From the NCBI GenBank assembly GCA_965222655.1, contig CBDCUP010000022.1, positions 310,001 through 374,000 on the forward strand: a stretch of DNA of 64,000 bases, read 5' to 3'. A program made the translations under genes and the position numbers. Shown here in pieces: positions 35,081 through 44,159 of the stretch. The DNA comes from CAUZIZ01 sp965222655. GTDB taxonomy: Bacteria > Acidobacteriota > UBA6911 > RPQK01 > JAJDTT01. Under the pieces are notes generated by a model. The model was not told where the DNA came from and did no database searches. It was given only the letters and a program-made list of their open reading frames with translations. Within the stretch, counting starts at the first letter, position 1. Each line of letters starts with the position of its first letter.

Positions 35081-36263
35081 ATGAAAAAAACCACGTCTGA
35101 CACCTATCCTGTGCCTGGTCGAGGCCTTTCTCGTCGGGAGTATTTCGTCGCCTCACTGGGTGTGGCAGCAGCGTCCACCCTCTCTGCCCGAGCTCAGTCG
35201 CATACCCGGAACGTCCCCTGGCTGGCAGAGGTGCAGAGTCCGAGCATGGCCGGACAGACTCCTCTTCGCTCAGCGTTGAAAAGGGAAGACGGAACCCTGG
35301 CTGGACTATCTCGGCCCCCTGCCCCAGAATCCCGACCCTCCCCGGCTGAAGTTCATCACCGAGAATCCAGCCAGCAATGGGACCGGTCCGATCCAGTCGC
35401 CTCCAGGGGTCATCCGTGAGCTCGTCGAGTACGAGAGCGAACCCGGCCTCAGAGTCCGTGGCTACCTGATCAAACCCAGGAAGCTATCCGGAAAAGCTCC
35501 GGGCATCGTGGTCCTCCATGCGACCACCCACAACACTATCCGACAACCGGCAGGGGTGGAAGGAAAGAACCAACTGGCCCTCGGGCTCAAACTGGCCCAG
35601 CAGGGTTTCGTGACCTTCTCTCCCGCCTGCTTTCTTTGGCAGGATGTCGACGACGGCACCCTGCCCTCCTCCTGCCAGGAGCAGCATCCTCGAAGTCAGA
35701 CCGACCCACATTGGTTCAAGCCACCGAGTAACTGGGTTCGGCATGCCTGGGAAGTCCGAGTCCACCAATTTCAAATGCGGCATCCCGGCTCCACGGGCAT
35801 GGCCAAGATGCTTTTCGACGCCCAACGGGGCCTGGATATCCTGGAGCAGGTAGACGAGGTCGACAGCAACCGTCTGGGAGCCTTCGGACACTCTCTGGGC
35901 GCCAAGGAATCTTTCTATCTGGCAGCCTTCGATGAGCGGGTCCGAGCCGCGATCTCCAGTGAGCCTGGAATCGGAGCCCACTTTTCCAACTGGTACGCGT
36001 CCTGGTACCTGGGCCCCAAGATCAAAGAGTTCGATCACGACCACCAGGAGGTAATGGCCTTGATCGCACCACGACCTTTTCTTCTTCTGGCCGGTGAAGG
36101 CACAGACGGCGTCAAGAGCTCCCCATTCATCCACGCTGCGATGCCGGCCTATCGGCTCTACGGTGACCCGGCCAGGCTGGGACTTCTCAACCATGGACAC
36201 GGGCACAGCATCCCATCGGCCGTCGAGCTGAGAATCAATGAATGGTTCAAGACCTATCTCTAG
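35081..36263 (+). pseudogene. Tat-exported alpha/beta hydrolase (esterase) with a one-base frameshift
   Basis: ATG 35081 begins a twin-arginine leader (LSRREYFVASLGVAAASTLS) and reads in frame to about 35285. The conserved protein then continues in another frame (PWLDYLGPLPQNPDPPRLKF at about 35295 onward), through VVLHATTHNTIRQ to GAFGHSLGAKESFY, the nucleophile elbow with the catalytic serine, and the C-terminal LLNHGHGHSIP with the histidine. One base too many in aaaagggaa at 35279-35287 explains the shift. Whole product about 393 residues, related to dienelactone-hydrolase/acetyl-xylan-esterase-like proteins. It may be a real pseudogene or an assembly error. Confidence 0.8.
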
Positions 36264-36294
36264 GGGCGACCTCATACCGCCGAGATCAGAGGGG

Positions 36295-37296
36295 TCAGCC
36301 CCGCTCCCTTTTCAGCAGGCGTATCAGCTGTTTGTACAGGGCAATAGCGTCCCGAAGCTCCTGCTTGGCCACTTTCTCCTGGGCAGTGTGAGCCTCGAGA
36401 ATGGAACCAGGTCCCACCAACAGCGGCTTGCCCAGGGATCTCAAGGAAGGCACATCGGTGCCGTATCCCACCACCTTGGTCGGGAAGCCTGCCACCGATT
36501 CCATCACCTGGGGTTCTGAGGTGGCTACTACCTCCAGCGATTCCTCTCCGGCGAAGAGTTCCTGCAAGATCTCCACATACCGGGCACTTGAAGCAACGGT
36601 GCGGATCAGGATTTCCGCTTCGGCCGCATCCGGAATGACGTTGGGAGCCCTTCCGCCATGGATCGTTCCCACATTCAGATAGGTTTCTCCCAGTCGAGAA
36701 TCCTCTGGAAATTCCAGTGCCCGAAGCTTCACCAGAATGTCCAGCAGCTTATCGATAGCAGACTCCCCCTGGTCGGGGTAGGCGGAATGAGCCGTAACGC
36801 CAGTGGTCTTGATACGAGCGTACAGCATCCCTTTGTGGCCCACCACCAGCTCATTGTCCGTAGGTTCTCCGTCGATCACAAAGGAGCAGTCCAAATCTAG
36901 ATCCCGAGCTTTCTTTGCTCCTGCGCTGTCGGTCTCCTCGCCCACAACGAAGAGAAGTCCCAGATCCGTCTCCCCCTCGGAAACCAACTCCTGCGCAGCG
37001 CAGATCATCGTCGCGATGATGCCTTTGGCATCGCAGGCGCCACGGCCGTAGACGAACTCCTCGTCCTCTCGAAAACCGAAGAAGGGAGGGACCGTGTCCA
37101 TGTGGGTAGACAGGATTATTTCGGGCCTGCCCCGACGCGCCACTACGTTGAAACGATCGGCAGCGACCTCTTGTCGATCGCAGACCCAACCTTGATTGTG
37201 GAGAAGGCTGAATAGAAACTCTCCCGCCAACTTCTCCTCCCCAGTCACGGAGGGTATCTCTACAAGCGATCGCGTCAGCTCAATCACATCGATCAT
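36295..37296 (-). CDS. M20-family metallopeptidase/deacylase (ArgE/DapE/CPG2-like)
   Basis: 333 residues from ATG 37296 (gagg 6 nt upstream; a GTG two codons earlier is possible). Di-zinc ligands: ILSTHMDTVPPF (His), GRGACDAKG (bridging Asp), VVGEETDSAG (catalytic Glu and ligand Glu), VIDGEPTDNEL, and the C-terminal GSILEAHTAQEKV (His). The central dimerisation domain starts about GHKGMLYARIKTTG. It is a cytoplasmic hydrolase of acylated amino acids or small peptides, nearest to acetylornithine/acetyl-lysine deacetylases, but no arginine or lysine genes are nearby. Confidence 0.88.
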   Translation of the reverse strand: MIDVIELTRSLVEIPSVTGEEKLAGEFLFSLLHNQGWVCDRQEVAADRFNVVARRGRPEIILSTHMDTVPPFFGFREDEEFVYGRGACDAKGIIATMICAAQELVSEGETDLGLLFVVGEETDSAGAKKARDLDLDCSFVIDGEPTDNELVVGHKGMLYARIKTTGVTAHSAYPDQGESAIDKLLDILVKLRALEFPEDSRLGETYLNVGTIHGGRAPNVIPDAAEAEILIRTVASSARYVEILQELFAGEESLEVVATSEPQVMESVAGFPTKVVGYGTDVPSLRSLGKPLLVGPGSILEAHTAQEKVAKQELRDAIALYKQLIRLLKRERG

Positions 37297-37335
37297 GGCC
37301 ACCTCGTTGTTTGATTATTCATATTTGAGACTTGA

Positions 37336-37440
37336 CGTGGCTTCGGTCTCCAGGCCGCTAACCCGCATTTCTCATCGCTGGTCTACTGCGTCGCCGCAAA
37401 CATCCGTCTTGGCTGGTCGAGTAGGCGGGGTGCTCCCGGC
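37336..37440. repeat. Family B unit plus one arm of an inverted repeat flanking the intron block
   Basis: ggcttcggtctccaggccgc at 37342-37361, then atttctcatcgctggtctac at about 37367. On the minus strand near 41590 a related arm reads atttctcatcgcttgtcgta, also next to a family B unit. The two arms face each other across the whole group II intron block. Confidence 0.65.
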
Positions 37441-37623
37441 GATTGGCATGCCTGTAGGTGGAGGGTTTCCAGTTTCGCCCTTTCGGTTGCGAAGTGGGTT
37501 CACAGTTCCACCATGGACACGCGGCCTCACCAGTTGCCACCCACGCCCCTCTCAGAACCGGACAAGCGGCTTTGGAGAGTAGCAGCGGGAATCCCCTCGC
37601 GGGTACGTCCCGCCGCCCTCGCA

Positions 37624-37656
37624 GAACCGGACGTGGTGCGTTACACCATCCGGCTC
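37624..37656 (-). ncRNA. Group II intron domain V (inner intron)
   Basis: 33 nt on the minus strand, 5' gagccggatggtg ... 3' caccacgtccggttc, forming the hallmark hairpin with the AGC catalytic triad near its base, a 2-nt bulge and a short UAAC-containing loop. A domain VI-like hairpin (ggcgggacgtacccgc) follows. The maturase stop codon TAA (37643-37641) lies inside this hairpin. Confidence 0.88.
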
Positions 37657-38984
37657 CCAGCTGGAGTCATCCACCGGGGCTTGGGGTAGAGGTTATGCAC
37701 GATCCGGATGCGCGGGCGCAATGCCGGCAAGACCTCATTGAACCGTTCCCAGGTCACCGATCGGCGCTGACTGCGGCGGTTGAGCCATTTGAAGAGGATC
37801 CGGCTGGCATAGTGGACATAGTCCTCTAGCCGCTGGTAGTTGCCACTGACGCCGTAATAGCGAATGTGGCCTTCCAGATGTTGCCGGAAGTACTCCTGCA
37901 TGGCTTTCCCTCCGTGCTGGCGCAGCTCGCTCAGACGCTGGTTGAGCGCCGTCAACTTCTTGCGAACCCGTTTGCCTTCCGTTCGTCGCCCCACCGCAAA
38001 GCGGCCACGGCGACTGCGGCTGCCATAATGGGTCAGTCCAAGAAAGTTGAAGGTCTGGGGACGGTTTCGGCCGTCCCGCTCACAGTTCTGGGTCGTGGCA
38101 CTGCCAAACCGCAGGACTGCCGTCTTGCTGGGCGCTACCTCCAGGTCGAAGTCCGCCAGCCGCTTTGTGAGTTCTTCAACAAAGCGACGGGCGTCCCCTT
38201 CGTCCTGAAAGCAGGCGATGAAGTCGTCGGCGTACCGTACGAGATAGGCTCGGCCACGGCACGACCGGGCGTAGCGTTTCTCGAACCATAGATCCAGCAC
38301 ATAGTGCAGGTAGATGTTGGCCAGCACGGGCGAGACCAAACCCCCTTGTGGGGTCCCCTCTTCGCCGGCGCTTACGGCACCGTCCTCCATGATCCCTGCC
38401 TTGAGGAAACGATGGATGATCCGCACGAAACGAGGATCGGCAATCCGGTGCCGGACGAAACGCAAGAGGTGCTTGTGGCTGACGACATCGAAGAAGGCTT
38501 TAATGTCGGCCTCAACCACCCACTGGGTACGCTCGTTGGTGATGATTTCCGCGACCCGTCGCAGCGCATCATGCGCGCTGCGGCCCGGCCGGAATCCATA
38601 CGAGCAGTCCCGAAACTCCGGCTCCCAGATCGCTTGCAGGATCCCCCTCATCACGTCCTGAACCAGCCGATCTTCAAAACAGGGAATTCCCAGGGCTCGA
38701 CGCCTTCCCTCCCCTTTGGGTATATAGACCCGCCGGGACGGTTGGGGCCGGTAGCCCAGACGGCGTAGACGGTCCGACAGATCCGCAATACGCTCCGCTA
38801 ATCCCTCGGCATAGTCCGCCTTTCTCATCCCATCTACTCCGGGCGCTTTCTTGGCAGACTGGCGACCGAAGCTGGCGTCGAGCCCCTGCGGGTCGAACAG
38901 CATCCCCATTAATGAGGTCAACCGCTCCCCGGCCAGCTCACGCGCCCTCTGTGTGAAACGAATCAGTCGAGTTGTCATGGGCAT
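37641..38984 (-). CDS. ltrA: Group II intron reverse transcriptase/maturase (inner intron)
   Basis: 447 residues. Reverse transcriptase blocks in order: KAPGVDGMRKADYAEGL, RRVYIPKGEGRRRALGIPCF, DCSYGFRPGRSAHDAL, WVVEADIKAFFDVVSHKHLL, GTPQGGLVSPVLANIYLHY and the polymerase core VRYADDFIACF. The maturase X region follows, ending WLNRRSQRRSVTWERFNEVL. There is no C-terminal HNH endonuclease, so mobility would use endonuclease-independent priming. All catalytic residues are intact. ATG 38984 or 38978 can serve as start. The last five codons overlap domain V. Confidence 0.95.
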   Translation of the reverse strand: MPMTTRLIRFTQRARELAGERLTSLMGMLFDPQGLDASFGRQSAKKAPGVDGMRKADYAEGLAERIADLSDRLRRLGYRPQPSRRVYIPKGEGRRRALGIPCFEDRLVQDVMRGILQAIWEPEFRDCSYGFRPGRSAHDALRRVAEIITNERTQWVVEADIKAFFDVVSHKHLLRFVRHRIADPRFVRIIHRFLKAGIMEDGAVSAGEEGTPQGGLVSPVLANIYLHYVLDLWFEKRYARSCRGRAYLVRYADDFIACFQDEGDARRFVEELTKRLADFDLEVAPSKTAVLRFGSATTQNCERDGRNRPQTFNFLGLTHYGSRSRRGRFAVGRRTEGKRVRKKLTALNQRLSELRQHGGKAMQEYFRQHLEGHIRYYGVSGNYQRLEDYVHYASRILFKWLNRRSQRRSVTWERFNEVLPALRPRIRIVHNLYPKPRWMTPAGSRMV

Positions 38985-39494
38985 AGTCCGCTCAGCGTCG
39001 GGCCATGTTTCTCCGACTCGTTCTCTCCAACCGACACCCCTTCACTCCGTCCGCATTACCGGACCTCATCGCTACTATGGGTGTCTCCGACTTCCGCCAG
39101 ACTCCGCCCTCTTCCTCGCTGTTTAGGCTTGTCCGAGGGTGCGCACCCTCGGGTGCGCCACCTGACGGATCTCCCTGGTTACCACGCATTCTCCTTGTAA
39201 GGCTCGACGCGACCTCAGATCCCGGGCTGTCCGTTGACACTCGCCCTACCGCGTCAACGGGTGTTGCCTGCTGGGTGCGAGAACCCATCGACCAGATCCA
39301 ACGATGCCGTTTTCGGGACTCCACGTCTTCAGGGTCAGCATCACCTGTTACCTTTGCACCTCGCCTCCTTTCGTACCTACGCATCAAGCGCCCTGTTACC
39401 AGGACACCTGCAAGGCTCGATACCAGGCCTGTGGCTAGCAGTTACCTGGGTGGGATTCGCACCCACTAGAATACGCGGCCTTGCCAGGCCGCAA
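38985..39494 (-). ncRNA. 5' ribozyme segment (domains I-IV) of the inner intron
   Basis: About 510 nt without a protein gene. It starts with a strong hairpin (gcggcctggcaaggccgc), then gtgggtgcgaatcccaccc, and continues with structured GC-rich DNA (gcgcacccgagggtgcgcac hairpin near 39143-39165). Its position directly before the maturase and the similarity to the outer intron's leader support assignment as catalytic RNA; I did not fold it. Confidence 0.6.
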
Positions 39495-39521
39495 CCCCAC
39501 ATACGGCTCTTCGGTGGCCAT

Positions 39522-40960
39522 TCAGGGCCGACTCCTAGCAAGCGGACTGAGATCATGGACCCGCCGGACCAAGGGCCAACCCACCCAGGCGAGAGCTTGA
39601 ATATATTGCTCCCAAGTGTAGCTGTGTCGTTGGCTTCGTCGGTTCAGCCACTTAACAGTCTCGGAATTTCAATCAAGTGAGCTGTTCTCTGAGACCGCCC
39701 TTTCGTCACAGCCGGGGTGTCCCGAAACAGCCTTTTACGGCCTTGGCCGTCGGCACGAAGTGCCTACTTAAAGAACAGCCGCATGAACTGGATTCTGAAG
39801 GCCTCGCACCTCGGTCCGTTGTCGGTGATGGAGTAATAGTTCAGGTGTCCCACCAGTTTCAGCTTGGCTAGCCGCAGCAACGCTCCCGTCTTCAGACGGT
39901 GGCGGTGCTTCTTCAGCCACTCCGTGTGTCTCTGCAGGCTCGCATGAAACTTCTTACGCGACGTCTGGCGCTTGACCTTGAAGTAGCCCTTGCGGCTGAG
40001 CCCACAGTAGTGGGTGAAGCCGAGAAACTCAAAGGTCTCCAGCTTCTGGCCCTTCCGCTGGGCCTCTTCGCGGGCAAAGCGTCCAAAGGCCACCCGTTTC
40101 GTCTTGGACTCAGAAAGTACCAAGTGGAACTGCTCCAGGCGCGCCTTCAGTTGCCGCAGAAACTCTTCGGCTTCATCGCGGTGCTGAAAGCACACTAGGA
40201 AATCGTCCGCGTAGCGAAACAGATCCACCTCCCCCCGACAGCTCGGCTTGAAGCGACGTTCGACCCACAGATCCAGAACGTAGTGCAGGTAGACGTTCGA
40301 CAGCAGGGCCGAGAGGCTCCCCCCTTGCGGGGTTCCTTCCTCGCTAGCCCGCTCCAATCCGTCTTCCATCACGCCGCTTTTGAGGATCCGCCAGATCAGA
40401 CGCCAGACCCGCCGGTCGCCGATCCGCTGCTCCAGAAACTTCAACAGCCATTCCTGATTCAGGTGGTCAAAAAAGCCCTGAATGTCGGCGTCGACGACCC
40501 AGCTAACCTTCCGGCGTTGGATGGTCTGTCCTAGCTTCGCTAGCGCTTGAGGCTGCGTTCGATCCGGTCGGTAGCCGTAGCTACAGTCTAGAAAGTCCGC
40601 CTCATAGATCGGTTCCAGCACTCGACTGAGTGCTTTCTCGACCAGCTTTCCCTCAAAGCTAGGCAGCCCTAACGGCCGCTTCTTCCGGCTGCCGGGTTTG
40701 GGAATGTACCGGCGCAAGACCGGTTTCGGACGGTAAGCCATCCGGCCCAGTCTTTCGGACAGATCTTCGAGATTGCTCTCCAGGTTCCGCCCGTACTCCT
40801 GCTTGGTGACTCCATCGACTCCGGGAGCTTTTCCCTTCTCCGCCTGCTGGTAGCAGGCCCGCAGCAGATCCACATCCTTCACAAAGTGATAGATCGACGT
40901 CAAACACGTCTTCGGTTCCGCGCGCGCCTTCTCCCCTATTCGCGTTAGGTCTCTTGCCAT
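39522..40960 (-). pseudogene. ltrA: Group II intron reverse transcriptase/maturase (outer intron), C-terminus interrupted
   Basis: 398 residues from ATG 40960, with GKAPGVDGVTKQEYGRNL, DCSYGYRPDRTQPQAL, WVVDADIQGFFDHLNQEWLL, GTPQGGSLSALLSNVYLHY and FRYADDFLVCF all intact. The protein stops at RLFFK (39764-39766). The missing end, KWLNRRSQRHSYTWEQYIQA and so on to a stop at 39522, is found 113 bp further on, so a small insertion with ctgtt...aag direct repeats at its edges (about 39654-39766) splits the maturase C-terminus. The polymerase domain could still be active. Confidence 0.8.
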
Positions 40961-41560
40961 CCGTCTTCTCTCTCCTGGGTAGAGCGGATGTTTGCCCACC
41001 CGCGATCGACTCACCGTGGGGACCTTCACTCCACCGGCATTACCCGGTTTCTTCGCTACACCGGTCCCCATCCCAGATCGAGACCCATTTGCGCCGCTCC
41101 TGTTACGTCGCCGTCGCATACTCGACGGCGTCAGCTCCGCCGCCAAGAGGTCCTCGACCCGCCTGGTCTGTCTTCTCCCTCCTGTGGTGTTGCTCGATGC
41201 CGTCTGCGACCCCGGAGTGGGAACCACCACTCGTCCTAACGCGGTGCTTCCTGTTGCCTGCGGGCATAACGAAACCCTCGGCCTAACTCGACGAACGTTA
41301 TATCGGGGCTAATTGGTCCGGATTCAGTGTCTAACACACTTCACCTCGCAACACTTTCCGGTCCCAGGGGTTCGTCCCTGGGTCTAGATACCGGTGGTCT
41401 GACTAGGACCTTACCGGGGGGATATCAATCCCCTTGAGGGAGAACCATTTCCAGGTCTCCCGTTACGCTCTCTCGGCCTCCTCGACGTACTGCACGAGTA
41501 CGACTGCGGGGGCTCGCCACGAGTGGTCTCGGGCGCAAGCCTTGCCAGGACGGCCCTTGC
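40961..41560 (-). ncRNA. 5' ribozyme segment of the outer intron
   Basis: About 600 nt with no credible protein start. It shares the blocks cctggcaaggc, gcaggcaaca and gcg(t/g)tagg(a/g)cgagtg with the leader of the inner intron, in the same order, which marks both as the same ribozyme class. The upstream limit near 41560 is approximate. Confidence 0.5.
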
Positions 41561-41727
41561 GACGCCTCGCTACGACAAGCGATGAGAAATCCGGGCTAAT
41601 TCTTCTCGTGTCGATCGATTGGCTCGACCCAGGGTCGGCCTGGAGACCACTTCCAGGTCCTCGAGCCGAGTTTCTCTCTCGGATGGGGCCGGCGTTCCCG
41701 GGGGTAGGACTGAAGTGAACGAGGGTT
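41561..41727. repeat. Inverted-repeat arm, family B unit and family A terminal module
   Basis: On the minus strand: cccggatttctcatcgcttg (partner of 37364 onward), ggtctccaggccgaccctgg (family B), and on the plus strand cgagtttctctctcggatgg plus ggtaggactgaagtgaac (family A end module) up to 41718. No gene is present. Confidence 0.65.
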
Positions 41728-42090
41728 TCAGTAATCCGGCGATGCACCCTTGTCGAAGTGAGCCCTCACCACGGTCGTAATGCCTCCACGGACGGCGAAT
41801 TCACCGGCAACCTCTAAACGGACGGGTTCGCAGGCAGCGACCAGATCATCCAGGATCCTGTTGATGACATGCTCATAGAAGATCCCCTGATTGCGGAAGG
41901 AGAAAAAATAGAGCTTGAGCGACTTAAGCTCGAGAACCTTCCGATCGGGGACGTATCGAATCCGTATCGTGGCAAAATCGGGCTGGCCCGTCTTGGGGCA
42001 AAGCGAGGTGAATTCAGGGCAGGTAATATCGACTTCGTACTCGCGGCCGGAATACTCGTTCGGAAACGTCTCTAGTGGGTTGGCCGACAA
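41728..42090 (-). CDS. queF: NADPH-dependent 7-cyano-7-deazaguanine reductase
   Basis: 120 residues, the size of single-domain (type I) QueF less its usual N-terminal tail. Motifs: CPEFTSLCPKTGQPDFATI with the catalytic Cys31 and Asp38, ESKSLKLY-like LELKSLKLYFFSFRNQGIFY, and GEFAVRGGITT. It reduces preQ0 to preQ1 in queuosine synthesis. An in-frame stop precedes TTG 42090, so TTG appears to be the start. Last gene of a hemH-ispH-queF operon, 35 bp after ispH; no other queuosine gene is in view. Confidence 0.93.
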   Translation of the reverse strand: MSANPLETFPNEYSGREYEVDITCPEFTSLCPKTGQPDFATIRIRYVPDRKVLELKSLKLYFFSFRNQGIFYEHVINRILDDLVAACEPVRLEVAGEFAVRGGITTVVRAHFDKGASPDY

Positions 42091-42125
42091 GATCTAACCG
42101 TTCGAAGAGGAGCTGGGAGCCCGCA

Positions 42126-43076
42126 TCAGACCACCGGAAGCTGATCCACTTGGTCGTTCAGTTCCGCCGGCAGAGCGAAGTGGACGTTTTCCTCTCTGGT
42201 GACCAGTTCCTCTACCGCAGCGCCCTGTCCCTGGAAGAAGCTGACCACTTGATCGACCAGAATCTCCGGAGCCGAAGCACCTGAGCTGATTCCAACGGTT
42301 TCCACCTCCTCGAGCCAGGCCGGATCAATGCCATTTACATCATTTATCAAGTAGGAAGGCGATCCAGCCTTGACAGCTTCCTCTACCAGCCGGTTCGAGT
42401 TACTGCTGTTCTCGGCTCCCACAACCAGAATGAGATCTGCAACTTCTGCCAGCTCTTGGACCGCCATCTGGCGATTCTGGGTGGCATAACAGATGTCCTC
42501 CGACGGAGGCCCTTGAATGACCGGGAACTTACTTCGCAGGGCTGCAATGATCTCTCGAGTGTCTTCGAGGCTCAAGGTCGTCTGGGTCAGATACGAAATC
42601 CTTTCTGAGTTTTGGACTTCCAGTGCTTCCACATCCGAGACAGTGCTCACCAGATGAATGGAACCGGGAGCCTCTCCCATGGTTCCGATCACCTCTTCGT
42701 GACCCTTGTGCCCAATCAGAACAATGGCATAGCCATCCTGAGCATACCGAATCGCCTCGAGGTGGACTTTCGTCACCAAAGGACAAGTCGCATCAATGAC
42801 ATGAAGCGCTTTCTGGCGTGCCTCCTCCCACACTTGCGGGGATACCCCGTGTGCACTGAAGATAACGGTTCTTCCGTGCGGGACTTCTGAGAGCCCGCTT
42901 ACGAAGACGGCCCCCTTTTGACGCAACTCTTCAACCACGTGCGGGTTGTGCACGATTTCCCTACGCACGAACACCGGCTTGGGGTATACATCCAGGGCGA
43001 TGCGGACGATGTCGATCGCTCTCACGACTCCCGCACAAAAACCCCGTGGACTGGCAAGGACAACCTTTTTCACCAT
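42126..43076 (-). CDS. ispH: 4-hydroxy-3-methylbut-2-enyl diphosphate reductase
   Basis: 316 residues. The three Fe-S cluster cysteines are in SPRGFCAGVVRAI, HVIDATCPLVTKVH and DICYATQNRQ; the substrate pocket residues are in IVHNPHVVEELRQKG, GHKGHEEVIGTMGEA and the SSNSNRLVE segment. It makes IPP and DMAPP, the last step of the MEP isoprenoid pathway, using a [4Fe-4S] cluster. It begins 18 bp after the end of hemH, so the two iron-dependent enzymes are probably co-transcribed. Confidence 0.97.
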   Translation of the reverse strand: MVKKVVLASPRGFCAGVVRAIDIVRIALDVYPKPVFVRREIVHNPHVVEELRQKGAVFVSGLSEVPHGRTVIFSAHGVSPQVWEEARQKALHVIDATCPLVTKVHLEAIRYAQDGYAIVLIGHKGHEEVIGTMGEAPGSIHLVSTVSDVEALEVQNSERISYLTQTTLSLEDTREIIAALRSKFPVIQGPPSEDICYATQNRQMAVQELAEVADLILVVGAENSSNSNRLVEEAVKAGSPSYLINDVNGIDPAWLEEVETVGISSGASAPEILVDQVVSFFQGQGAAVEELVTREENVHFALPAELNDQVDQLPVV

Positions 43077-43094
43077 GTCAGATGCCCAATCTTA

Positions 43095-44135
43095 TCACGC
43101 GTCAAAAGACCCTGTCACGTCGTGCTGCCGCAACCGAGCCGAACAACAGCCAATCGCACAGACGTCGGGTCCAGGCCCTCGCTTCCCCAGAGAGCGGCGC
43201 TCCGGATTCTCCTGTACTCGCTCCAGGATCAATTCCCTGACCATGCTGACGAAAGCCGGGTGAACACCGGCAGTGGAGGCTCTCACGGCATTCAAGCCGA
43301 TTCCCTTGCAGAGCTGCATCGCCTCAATGTCCAGGTCGTACACAACTTCCATGTGATCCGAGACAAAACCTACGGGGGCAATCACCACATCCCTGGCACC
43401 GGAACTCTTCAATTCCTGCAGGTAATCCCCCACGTCGGGTTCCAACCAAGCCTGCCCAGGCCGCCCGCTACGACTCTGATAAGCCAGAGACCAGATGGGA
43501 TGATCGACTTTCTCCGCCACCAGGCCGCAGACCTCCAGGAGCTGTTCCACGTACTGGCAACCATCGGCCATCGAAGTAGGGATACTGTGAGCCGTGAAGA
43601 CCAGCGTCGCCTTCTGTCTTCTCTCTGCCGGGATTCCCGAAAGCGCCTCCCTGACCCGATCCGCATTCGCCTCCACGAACCCGGGGTGATTGTAGAACGC
43701 TCGCAGTTTATGAATAGCGGGCGCTCCGGGACCGACCTCCATGCAGGCTCGATCGATGTCTTGAAGGTACTGGCGGCATCCTGAGTAGGAACTGTAGGGA
43801 GAGGTAACAAAAGCCAGGGACTTCTTGATTCCGTCTCGAGACATTTGACGCACCGTGTCTGCCAGGAACGGACGCCAATTCCGATTTCCACAATACAAAG
43901 GCAAGGCGAGGCCCTGCGATTCAAGCTCCTGCCGCAGCGCGGAAAGCAGTTGCCGGTTCTGTTCGTTGATCGGGCTCACGCCTCCGAAGATATCGTAGTG
44001 GTGGGCAACTTCTTCGAGTCGCTCCTCTGAAACCGGCTTCCCCTTCAAGGCATTCTGGAGGAACGGTCGCACGTCATCGATTCCCTCCGGACCACCGTAA
44101 GAGACCAGTATCACTGCCTGGTAGGGTAGGCTCAT
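43095..44135 (-). CDS. hemH: Ferrochelatase
   Basis: 346 residues. The metal-inserting histidine lies in LVFTAHSIPTSM, the opposite glutamate in GFVSDHMEVVYDLD. Other motifs: LVSYGGPEGIDDVRPFLQN, SPYSSYSGCRQYLQDID and WSLAYQSRSGRPGQAWLEPD. The C-terminal extension has DVCAIGCCSARL, a cysteine cluster like the [2Fe-2S]-binding ones of actinobacterial coproporphyrin ferrochelatases, so it may act on coproporphyrin III rather than protoporphyrin IX. First gene of the hemH-ispH-queF operon. Confidence 0.95.
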   Translation of the reverse strand: MSLPYQAVILVSYGGPEGIDDVRPFLQNALKGKPVSEERLEEVAHHYDIFGGVSPINEQNRQLLSALRQELESQGLALPLYCGNRNWRPFLADTVRQMSRDGIKKSLAFVTSPYSSYSGCRQYLQDIDRACMEVGPGAPAIHKLRAFYNHPGFVEANADRVREALSGIPAERRQKATLVFTAHSIPTSMADGCQYVEQLLEVCGLVAEKVDHPIWSLAYQSRSGRPGQAWLEPDVGDYLQELKSSGARDVVIAPVGFVSDHMEVVYDLDIEAMQLCKGIGLNAVRASTAGVHPAFVSMVRELILERVQENPERRSLGKRGPGPDVCAIGCCSARLRQHDVTGSFDA

Positions 44136-44159
44136 GGGCTACAGTATACAGTGGCCCTC

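Larger units (their letters stand above)
37574..39495 (-). mobile_element. Inner group II intron
   Basis: A complete-looking intron of about 1.92 kb: 5' segment beginning ttgcggcctggcaaggccgc (39494 down), which shares the cctggcaagg core with the outer intron's 5' segment; ribozyme domains I-IV (39470-38985); maturase gene (38984-37641); domain V (37656-37624); domain VI (about 37620-37580). The end positions are inferred from the split domain V of the outer intron and may be off by several bases. Confidence 0.65.
37480..41560 (-). mobile_element. Outer group II intron (boundaries approximate), host of a nested intron
   Basis: On the minus strand: a 5' ribozyme-like segment (about 41560-40961) starting near gtcctggcaaggcttgcgcc, a maturase gene (40960 down to 39522, broken), a 5' half of domain V (gagccgtatgtgggg, 39509-39495), then the inner intron, then a 3' half of domain V (aaagccgcttgtccggttc, 37573-37555) and a domain VI-like hairpin (about 37550-37500). 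Exact ends were not determined. Confidence 0.6.

Noticed and set aside
39456..39505. tRNA-like pieces on the minus strand: gcggcctggcaaggccgc as an anticodon arm and gtgggtgcgaatcccac as a T arm
   Set aside because: No acceptor stem or D arm fits, the loop lengths are wrong, and the same block opens the other group II intron; it belongs to the ribozyme 5' end.
41000..41230. N-terminal extension of the outer maturase to 41230
   Set aside because: The 90 extra residues correspond to structured intron leader shared with the inner intron; ATG 40960 gives the normal maturase start.
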